Source: Methanosarcinales archaeon
Lineage (GTDB): Archaea > Halobacteriota > Syntropharchaeia > Alkanophagales > Methanospirareceae
NCBI GenBank assembly: GCA_025464585.1
Contig: JAODGL010000139.1
Span: forward strand, 1-6,475
Direction of reading: 5' to 3'
Length of the DNA: 6,475 bases
Part shown: positions 1-5,081 of the stretch, one piece after another
Position numbering within the stretch: position 1 is the first letter of the stretch
Layout: each line of letters starts with the position of its first letter
The notes under the pieces: model-generated
Databases searched by the model: none
Told to the model about the DNA's origin: nothing
Seen by the model: the letters and a program-made list of their open reading frames with translations, nothing else
Made by a program: the position numbers and the translations under genes

Positions 1-411
1 AGTTACAACAAGTCCAGAGTCTAAAAGTGAATTTATCAGTGTCTCCCACCCGGAGGTTGATTTATGTGTATAGACAATTATAGCAATGCCATCGGGTTTA
101 AGGACCCTGTAAATCTCCCTTAGCGCTTTCTTGAGGTTGTCTTCAAAGAATGCTCTTGCTTCTTCCCAGGTTCTATCGTTTGTATATGCAACAATCTCCT
201 TACTCTTCGGCGTGAGTGGTGTTGAGAATAAACCGGGATACAAATCGCCAATTGCTCGTTTTAGCCATACATAGAAGAAATCAGAGAGATAGGAATAAGG
301 TACATTGTCATAGTAGGGCGGGTCGGTGAATACTGCATCGAAGTAGTTGTCGGGATAGGGGAGCTCTGTTGCTGATGCCTGGAATACCACAGGTATATGC
401 AATTTTTTCAT
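1..411 (-). CDS. C-terminal half of DUF1156 adenine-specific DNA methylase (catalytic DPPY half), partial at left edge
   Basis: The frame from ATG at 411 stays open to base 1, giving 137 visible residues. It holds the catalytic motif IV of an N6-adenine methyltransferase, DPPY at residues 30-33, preceded by LPYPDNYFDAVFT. Downstream are LSDFFYVWLKR, FSTPLTPKSKE and a Rossmann-type strand, VLKPDGIAIIVYTH. These segments are characteristic of the second half of DUF1156 (COG1743-type) methylases. The DUF1156 domain, SAM motif and zinc-binding cysteines are absent here and lie instead in the gene at 1545-3035. The start is supported by GAGGAGG at 422-416 and an ATGA overlap with the stop of the HepT remnant. 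Residues 7-8 (Pro-Val, CCTGTGG) match the end of the N-terminal half in the same codon phase. As family knowledge, this half alone should not bind SAM fully. Whether it pairs with the other half in trans is inference. Confidence 0.9.
   Translation of the reverse strand, partial: MKKLHIPVVFQASATELPYPDNYFDAVFTDPPYYDNVPYSYLSDFFYVWLKRAIGDLYPGLFSTPLTPKSKEIVAYTNDRTWEEARAFFEDNLKKALREIYRVLKPDGIAIIVYTHKSTSGWETLINSLLDSGLVVT
387..393 (-). repeat. 7-bp core repeat CCTGTGG at the methylase C-half junction (fourth, minimal copy)
   Basis: CCTGTGG (read on the minus strand) encodes Pro7-Val8 of the C-terminal methylase half. The same 7 bases lie at 1568-1574 near the end of the N-terminal half, also encoding Pro-Val in phase. 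It marks the left boundary of the inserted toxin-antitoxin block. The flanking bases do not match the longer 19-bp repeat, so this copy is only the core. Confidence 0.6.
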
Positions 412-515
412 CTTTCCTCCTCTAATAACAAATTGTAAATTTTTATAAGCGATGATTTCAACTTTCCAATAGCGTCAATCATGTCTTTTATGTAAATGCT
501 TGCTTTTCGCTTCAT
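408..515 (-). pseudogene. HepT-like (DUF86 HEPN) toxin remnant, 35 codons
   Basis: The frame starts at ATG 515 in a 4-base ATGA overlap with the stop of the MntA-like gene and ends in TGA at 410-408. It encodes 35 residues, where HepT/DUF86 proteins normally have about 110-140. The first ~19 residues (MKRKASIYIKDMIDAIGKL) look like the first helix of DUF86 proteins. The remaining residues (KSSLIKIYNLLLEEER) could be the terminal helix joined by an internal deletion, or unrelated sequence; I cannot decide. The RX4HXY ribonuclease motif of HepT is absent, so no toxin activity is expected. Position directly after an MntA-type gene is the canonical mntA-hepT order. Its stop overlaps the start of the C-terminal methylase half, so its translation may feed that gene. 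Confidence 0.65.
416..422 (-). promoter_or_regulatory. Ribosome-binding site for the C-terminal methylase half
   Basis: GAGGAGG on the minus strand lies 4 bases before ATG 411. It is a strong Shine-Dalgarno match, though with short spacing, inside the last codons of the HepT remnant. With the ATGA overlap it is the reason to think the methylase C-half is translated as its own polypeptide. Confidence 0.6.
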
Positions 516-802
516 ATCGACACAACCTCCTTTAACACATCATCTCTTATTTCCTCTCTCAAAAGTTCGGCTCTTACAAGGTCAACCTCACATCCAAGTA
601 ATTTTTCAAGCTCATCCCAGAGTTCAAAGAATTTGAGACCAATCGGTCTCTCAATCTCAACCAATATATCCACATCACTTGCTTTATTTTGAGCACTTCT
701 CGCATAAGAGCCAAAGATACCGATGATTAATACCCCATACTTTTCTCTAATCTCTTCCTTGTACTCAGAAAGTATCCTTTTTATCTCTTCAAGACTTCTC
801 AT
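512..802 (-). CDS. MntA-like minimal nucleotidyltransferase (antitoxin of a HepT-MntA module)
   Basis: This is a complete 96-residue protein, the usual length for minimal nucleotidyltransferases. The catalytic signature GSX10DXD is intact: FGSYARSAQNKASDVDILVE at residues ~30-49, with a third acidic residue in CEVDLVRAE at ~71-79. MntA-family enzymes transfer AMP from ATP to a tyrosine of the partner HEPN toxin HepT and so silence it. The partner gene follows with an ATGA overlap but survives only as a 35-codon remnant, so this antitoxin appears orphaned. The start at 802 is supported by GGAGGT at 817-812, nine bases upstream, which lies inside the third 19-bp repeat. No frameshift or lost catalytic residue is visible. 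The MNT family call is secure; the specific antitoxin role is inferred from context. Confidence 0.88.
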   Translation of the reverse strand: MRSLEEIKRILSEYKEEIREKYGVLIIGIFGSYARSAQNKASDVDILVEIERPIGLKFFELWDELEKLLGCEVDLVRAELLREEIRDDVLKEVVSI

Positions 803-809
803 TTTCCTT

Positions 810-923
810 CTACCTCCACAGACGGAATTTCTTCCTCCTCTCTCTTCTCCATTTCAAGAAATCCATAACCTCTTGCCGCAAATCATGAGGCAATCTGCTC
901 AGGTTTGCCTCTATCTTCACCAT
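810..923 (-). pseudogene. DUF2281-like small antitoxin fragment (37 residues)
   Basis: A short frame runs from ATG 923, with GAGG at 934-931 seven bases upstream, to TAG at 812-810. Residues ~10-24 (SRLPHDLRQEVMDFL) fit the LPxDLxxEVxDF helix typical of DUF2281 proteins, small antitoxin-like partners of toxins, usually about 60-75 residues. Here the product stops after a basic tail (RRERRKKFRLWR), so it is either truncated or frameshifted. Shifting frame in the GA-rich stretch near 835-845 would instead give a tail EEIPSVEVEGK ending just before the next gene, matching tails seen at the other two repeat copies. No toxin partner lies beside it. It occupies the 152-bp block between repeat copies 2 and 3. 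The family call rests on a short motif and is tentative. Confidence 0.5.
812..830 (-). repeat. 19-bp direct repeat, copy 3
   Basis: Minus-strand sequence AAATTCCGTCTGTGGAGGT differs from copy 2 at one of 19 positions and from copy 1 at three. It separates the DUF2281-like block from the MntA-HepT block. Its last six bases are the Shine-Dalgarno sequence for the MntA-like gene at 802. Confidence 0.75.
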
Positions 924-963
924 TTCGCTTCCTCATTTATTCTCTCTTATCTCATCTCCCTTA

Positions 964-982
964 ACCTCCACAGATGGAATTT
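964..982 (-). repeat. 19-bp direct repeat, copy 2
   Basis: Minus-strand sequence AAATTCCATCTGTGGAGGT, followed by TAAGG as in copy 1 (TGAGG). It lies 600 bases from copy 1 and 152 bases from copy 3, at the boundary between the HEPN/MNT block and the DUF2281-like block. Its GGAGGT is not well placed for any recognisable start. Confidence 0.75.
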
Positions 983-1015
983 TGGGGAGATCCAATCCGT
1001 CTTTTATTGCCTGCC

Positions 1016-1297
1016 CTACAATGATTGAACTGTTTTTACACGATTGAACTCTTCTTCTGTATAACATAAAAAGTCTATATGTTTTTCAAATCTTACCAAT
1101 TTCAAAAGCATCGGCATCCTTCGTAAAAATGGAACTCCTTTGAAAAGGTCTGAAACAACTATAACGTCTATGTCGGAATCTTTCCTTGCTTCTCCCCTCG
1201 CCCTTGAGCCGAAAAGAATGATTTTTGATGGTTTTATCTCTGCAACGATTTTTGGGATCCCCTCTCTGATGAAAGTTTTAACCCATTCATCCCTCAT
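1016..1297 (-). CDS. MNT-family nucleotidyltransferase, C-terminus altered by a frameshift
   Basis: The catalytic core is intact: FGSRARGEARKDSDIDVIVV gives GSX10DXD, and HIDFLCYT supplies the third acidic residue. The likely start is ATG 1297, in a 4-base ATGA overlap with the HEPN stop and preceded by GGTGGGGAG. An upstream GTG at 1309 is in frame but less convincing. The open frame ends as FNRVKTVQSL at 1016, earlier than this family usually does. Adding one A to the A5 run (plus-strand T5 at 1033-1037) would continue it as NSSIIVGQAIKDGLDLPKIP and on to a stop at 935-933. The resulting SSIIxxAIxxGLxL resembles the normal end of archaeal MNT proteins. The 3' end is therefore probably a frameshift, real or from sequencing. 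It is the antitoxin-type partner of the HEPN gene just upstream. Confidence 0.8.
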   Translation of the reverse strand: MRDEWVKTFIREGIPKIVAEIKPSKIILFGSRARGEARKDSDIDVIVVSDLFKGVPFLRRMPMLLKLVRFEKHIDFLCYTEEEFNRVKTVQSL

Positions 1298-1555
1298 AAT
1301 TCTCCCCACCTCTTTTTGAAATATTCCAAAACCTCTTTTGCAATTTCCAGTTTTTCCATTGCAACCTCTTCGGTGTATTCTTCATAAGGAACTCTCTCAG
1401 AAACATCAGGATAACGAGCAAAGGTATAATCTATTGTGAGGTCCATAATCTTTTCCTTAAGGTTCTCAGGCAGATTTAAATTTCTGGCAAGTTCGTCAAT
1501 AAAATGCGTATCATGAACCGCCTGCATACCATTTTCTGGCGATCTCAGCGTTCAT
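1294..1555 (-). pseudogene. HEPN domain gene (COG2250-like) with internal deletion and frameshift
   Basis: ATG 1555 sits eight bases after GGAGGT (1569-1564) and encodes MNAEIARKWYA, a typical start for this HEPN group. Its frame then closes within a few codons. In another frame, the sequence from about 1527 to the stop at 1294 encodes a good HEPN C-terminal part: HDTHFIDELARNLNLPEN, DLTIDYTFARYPDVSERVPY, EEYTEE and a last helix ending KKRWGEL. Compared with the usual ~125 residues, about 40-45 residues are missing between the two parts, including the helix that normally carries HxQAxEK. The gene is therefore almost certainly inactive. The ATG at 1527 has no ribosome-binding site, so the 77-residue frame is unlikely to be a separate gene. 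The start overlaps the end of the methylase N-half by 11 bases, and the stop overlaps the MNT gene. Confidence 0.75.
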
Positions 1556-3035
1556 TATCCTCAACCTCCACAGGCGAGATTTGGGTGAGGGGGGAGAGAT
1601 TTTGTAATGCTGAAAGAATATAACTAAATTGCTTTTCCCAACCCTGAACTCCTCTTATAACATTTGTTTCAGCATAATCCCACACCATCGGTAATGCCTG
1701 TCTTCCGAAAGTATGTTCTTGTTTTTCCGCAATATTATTCCAAACAGATAACGATGAATTTCTATCCGCTACTCTACTCACCCCCAGCCCCAAATAACTC
1801 ACCACCGCCTTTGCATAATCTTCATCATATCCTTCCTCAATCATCTTTTTGTAAGCAAGCCTGACCTTTTCCGTGAATGTAATCAAAGCAAGTTTCTGGC
1901 GTGAGTTGAAGAGGTCTCCCCATTTGAGTATGCCATATCTCTGCACACGAAAACCCAATGTCTCTTTTGGTGGCAAAGGTTCATCCGGCACAGGGTCAAT
2001 TCCCCATTCTTCCATCAATTTCGCCCTTTTATCTTTAAGATATTTCTCCGCTTCTTTGAAGACTGCCAGATCATCGTCTGTGGCAATCCTGTACGTTTTG
2101 CTCTTCCTCTTCGGATGGTGCAGCACAACCGCAATCATCCTCTGCGATGCTTTTCCTTCCCGGAATAGTTTCCTCGTGGTATTCGCATCAACGGTAGAAC
2201 CGCAGACCAGACATGTAGCAATTGCTCCTTTTACTGTTCCTTTTGCAGGCTCAAAATCGGGATTTTTTACTATTTCAAATTCAACCTTTCCGTTACTAAC
2301 AAAAGGCTTTAACGCCACTTTTTTATTCTCTTTTTTCGCTAACCAGAACTGCCTCATTAAAGGAATTTCTGCACCGCAAGAAGGGTTCTGACAAGGGATA
2401 GTCCGTGCCCATATGTAGCCCACCGGGATAGAGCCATCATCCTCTTCTGGATAGAATCTTCCTATTTCTTTCTTTGTTTCCGCTAAAACCCAGTTACCCC
2501 TTTCTTTCACATCATCAAGCAGAGGATTCTTTGACATGCTCCCACGTTCATCTTTCCATTTTCCTTCTTCCTTTCCTTCTTCCTTTATTACTGCCCCATA
2601 CTTCTGTGGATATTCTAATGTGCATTTCAAAATCAAAGCTGCAACGGGATTATATTCGCCTGCGTAGGTTTCACATCCAAGCCTTAACGCTTCCAGTGGT
2701 ATAGCACCACCACCTGCAAACGGGTCTAAAACTTTTAACGGTTCACCACCGTTTGCTTCTAAGACATCTCTTCTCGCCTTTTCTATAAGCACTGGATTTA
2801 AAGAGTTCTCCCATTTCGAGAGGTTTATTATGAACTGCCTGCGCATGTCCCATTCTTCTGTATCATCAGGTGCCGGGATTAAAGCGGCATAAGCAGTGGC
2901 ACGAGAGGATGCCAACGGTCTCCGTGCCCACCAGATATGCAGTGTGGAGATATGCCCGTGTCTTATGTTCTTCTCTCTTGCTGACTCTTCACTCACTTCC
3001 TTTACCGGAAAGCTTTGTTCTATGAATCTCTTCAT
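1545..3035 (-). CDS. N-terminal half of DUF1156 adenine-specific DNA methylase (DUF1156, SAM motif, zinc-ribbon region)
   Basis: The 496-residue product starts with the DUF1156 domain (FIEQSFPVKEVSEESA..., then HISTLHIWWARRPLASSRA). Next is the SAM-binding motif I, DPFAGGGAIPLEALRLG, at ~104-120. A zinc-ribbon-like region follows with a C-x4-C pair (CQNPSC, ~215-220) and a C-x2-C pair (CLVC, ~275-278). It ends with NSSLSVWNN and VWDYAETN, segments that precede motif IV in complete homologues. The catalytic DPPY is missing because the frame stops after SPVEVEDNER; DPPY lies 1.2 kb downstream at 1-411. N6-adenine methylases of this group protect host DNA in defence systems with large helicases. 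ATG 3035 is preferred over the in-frame GTG 3062 because DUF1156 proteins begin at about MKRFIEQSFP and AAGG lies six bases upstream. The gap to the UvrD helicase is about 74 bases, so the two are probably co-transcribed. Confidence 0.9.
   Translation of the reverse strand: MKRFIEQSFPVKEVSEESAREKNIRHGHISTLHIWWARRPLASSRATAYAALIPAPDDTEEWDMRRQFIINLSKWENSLNPVLIEKARRDVLEANGGEPLKVLDPFAGGGAIPLEALRLGCETYAGEYNPVAALILKCTLEYPQKYGAVIKEEGKEEGKWKDERGSMSKNPLLDDVKERGNWVLAETKKEIGRFYPEEDDGSIPVGYIWARTIPCQNPSCGAEIPLMRQFWLAKKENKKVALKPFVSNGKVEFEIVKNPDFEPAKGTVKGAIATCLVCGSTVDANTTRKLFREGKASQRMIAVVLHHPKRKSKTYRIATDDDLAVFKEAEKYLKDKRAKLMEEWGIDPVPDEPLPPKETLGFRVQRYGILKWGDLFNSRQKLALITFTEKVRLAYKKMIEEGYDEDYAKAVVSYLGLGVSRVADRNSSLSVWNNIAEKQEHTFGRQALPMVWDYAETNVIRGVQGWEKQFSYILSALQNLSPLTQISPVEVEDNER
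1564..1582 (-). repeat. 19-bp direct repeat, copy 1, inside the end of the methylase N-half
   Basis: Minus-strand sequence AAATCTCGCCTGTGGAGGT encodes Gln-Ile-Ser-Pro-Val-Glu-Val, near the end of the methylase N-half. It matches copy 3 at 16 of 19 positions and continues with TTGAGG, close to copy 2. It contains the CCTGTGG shared with the C-half junction (387-393) and the GGAGGT that serves the HEPN gene start at 1555. Confidence 0.75.
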
Positions 3036-3109
3036 TTTTAACCTTCTCTCGTCTCTTCCCACATTTCCTTAAGCTATTTCATATTCTTGTTTCAATCCCA
3101 TTATTTCTT

Positions 3110-5044
3110 TTATCTTCTATTCATCAATGATTCTATGAAAAGTTGACCAGGTTCGGGAGGAGTGTAAGGACCACCCCTGAGGAATCTGGTAAATCTTCTT
3201 TGCGATCTGCCTGCCATACTCCCAGAATGGCATTGCTGCCCTGTTCTCTCCTGACAAAAGGTAACATAGAGATATCTTCTGGCACGAGTAAGTGACACGA
3301 ACAATAGACGTCTTTCATCGTCAATCGCCTCACCTATCGCCCTCCCTGGTATATACTCATCTTCTACAGCAGCAACAATCACAGCATCTGCCGATAATCC
3401 TTTGGCCTGATGCATTGTCATAATAGCGACTTTTCCTTTTTCCTTCTCTTGTTCTGCATCACCAAGCGATACGTTCAAAGCTCTCAAAAGCTCTTCAAGC
3501 GATTCCGCCTCACCAAGTTCCCTTACCCTCCTAAATAGAGCAAGCACTTCTCTTCTTTCCTCTTCATCGCTGATTACTTTGTTTGCAATATCTTCAATCC
3601 ACGCAATTAAGTTCTCTGTGTCTGGTTTTCCAAATCCGTTAAGAAGGTTTTCTATCTCTCTCACTTCTTGGGCTACTTTGCTCCCAATTCGTGGTAATCT
3701 ATTTGGGTGCCTTTTAATCTCCTGAAGCACCCTCGAAAATGTCATCCCCCTACTTCTCGCAGTTTCGTACAATTTGGAAAATGTCTGCTTGCCGATCCCT
3801 CTGTTTCCCAAATCGAGAATTGTTCTCCAGGCAAGGTGATCTTCTCGGTTACAAACTAATCGCAATAAGCAAAGCAATTCTCGACCTTGCTCACGATTTA
3901 GAGGCTCTAAAGGGGTTGACACGGTTCCAACAGGAATGCCTTTTTCTGTAAGGGCATCTCGTAATGGATTTGAAAATTGATTATTTCTGTCAGTCCGCAA
4001 AAGCACCAATATTTTATCCGGGGAGACACCTTGAAATTTAATAAGCCAACAGCACAGTTCTGCAATGCCCTTAGCTTCTTCATTTTGGTTTGGAAATCTC
4101 AATACACGAACCTCACCTCGTTCAATTTCGTCTTTAGGTTTAATAGGCTTATCAATACGGCGTACATCTTGTTTTGCTACATAAAGACCGTAATCTAGTA
4201 TTTTCTTACGGCATCGTTGGCAAATATCCAATTCCAATGATGTAGAAGGCGTGTAATAAGTAGTAAATCTCCTTATCCCCTCAGGATTTGCAAATCTAAA
4301 CCCATAGATACTCTGGTCATCATCTCCAGCACAATATATCTCACTACCCAGCTTAGCTAATAATTTGATAACTGACAGGTCACAAGCATTTAGGTCTTGG
4401 TATTCATCAATGAGAACATGTTTTGGTGGTCCCTCTAAATCCAAGCTTTCTTCATGCTCTTCCAATACTCGTTTTAGCTGATAGACAAGTTCCGCTCTCA
4501 GAGTATATCCATAAATCTCTCTATGTTCGTTCCATGCCCCCAGAAATGATGGATCAGGGAAACGCCTTTCCCAATCTGGACTGTCAGCAGTTAACCGTTG
4601 CCAATCAGCGGAGAGCTCATTCAAAAGTTCCTTGACTTTCTTCACATCCTTATCTATCAATTGTTTGAGTTCCTCTATGATGACCCATCGTTCTTCATAA
4701 TCATCTGCAATTCGTAGAGGTTGTGGAAGTTGAGTTAAAGATGCATTTCTAAGTAGCTGTCTTAGAGCAAAAGAATGTAGGGTAAAAACTCTCGGAAGCC
4801 GGGATGATGTCCCTTCGAGGTTATCTTTAACATAACGTCTTAATTCTGATGTTGCTGCACGAGTAAACGTAAGGACAAGAATTTCGTTTGGTGGGACGTT
4901 CTGTTGAGTTATTAGCCATAGAATCCGTCTTGTCATAGTTAATGACTTACCAGTTCCTGGACCTGCAAGGAGCCGTGCATGTGAACCTATATGACTTGCC
5001 GCCTTCTTTTGCTTTTTAGTTAAATTCTCATCCCATTGAACCAT
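3110..5044 (-). CDS. UvrD/Rep-family superfamily 1 ATP-dependent DNA helicase
   Basis: This complete 644-residue protein carries all the main SF1A helicase motifs in order. They are the Q-motif (LTKKQKKA, Gln12), Walker A GPGTGKS at 28-34, motif Ia LTFTRAATSEL at 58-68, Walker B IDEYQD at 212-217, motif III GDDDQSIYGFR at 240-250, motif V TMHQAKGL at 543-550 and motif VI RRLLFVSLTRAR at 578-589. Such enzymes unwind DNA 3' to 5' using ATP. The length is near that of UvrD/PcrA or a little shorter, and no C-terminal RecB-like nuclease domain is visible, so it is a helicase only. ATG 5044 is supported by AGAGGTG five bases upstream. It sits 37 bases after the SNF2-type helicase and just before the methylase on the same strand, so a role in the same defence operon is likely. 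A general repair helicase is the alternative. Confidence 0.92.
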   Translation of the reverse strand: MVQWDENLTKKQKKAASHIGSHARLLAGPGTGKSLTMTRRILWLITQQNVPPNEILVLTFTRAATSELRRYVKDNLEGTSSRLPRVFTLHSFALRQLLRNASLTQLPQPLRIADDYEERWVIIEELKQLIDKDVKKVKELLNELSADWQRLTADSPDWERRFPDPSFLGAWNEHREIYGYTLRAELVYQLKRVLEEHEESLDLEGPPKHVLIDEYQDLNACDLSVIKLLAKLGSEIYCAGDDDQSIYGFRFANPEGIRRFTTYYTPSTSLELDICQRCRKKILDYGLYVAKQDVRRIDKPIKPKDEIERGEVRVLRFPNQNEEAKGIAELCCWLIKFQGVSPDKILVLLRTDRNNQFSNPLRDALTEKGIPVGTVSTPLEPLNREQGRELLCLLRLVCNREDHLAWRTILDLGNRGIGKQTFSKLYETARSRGMTFSRVLQEIKRHPNRLPRIGSKVAQEVREIENLLNGFGKPDTENLIAWIEDIANKVISDEEERREVLALFRRVRELGEAESLEELLRALNVSLGDAEQEKEKGKVAIMTMHQAKGLSADAVIVAAVEDEYIPGRAIGEAIDDERRLLFVSLTRARRYLYVTFCQERTGQQCHSGSMAGRSQRRFTRFLRGGPYTPPEPGQLFIESLMNRR

Positions 5045-5081
5045 ATTTACACCTCTTCAAATTTGATTGAATATATAATTA

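Noticed and set aside
723..1028. Plus-strand 101-codon frame
   Set aside because: It is antisense to the MntA-like gene, the DUF2281-like fragment and the repeats, and is low-complexity Ser/Leu/Phe.
1294..1527. Separate 77-residue gene starting at ATG 1527
   Set aside because: No ribosome-binding site precedes it, and the true HEPN start (MNAEIARKWYA) lies just upstream in another frame, so it is the tail of a broken gene.
1873..2391. Plus-strand open frame of 172 codons
   Set aside because: It lies opposite the well-supported methylase N-half, with no recognisable motif and no operon context.
3089..3099. GTTTCAATCCC, resembling the end of many archaeal CRISPR repeats
   Set aside because: It occurs once, in the short gap between the UvrD and methylase genes, with no second copy or regularly spaced array.
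3133..3333. Minus-strand 66-codon frame inside the helicase gene
   Set aside because: It overlaps motif VI of the UvrD-type helicase in another frame and has no family features.
5056..5081. AT-rich stretch (TAATTATATATT) before the UvrD-type gene as a TATA-box promoter
   Set aside because: It is only about 25-35 bases from the start codon, which would leave almost no leader for the good ribosome-binding site. It is more likely an AT-rich spacer within an operon.
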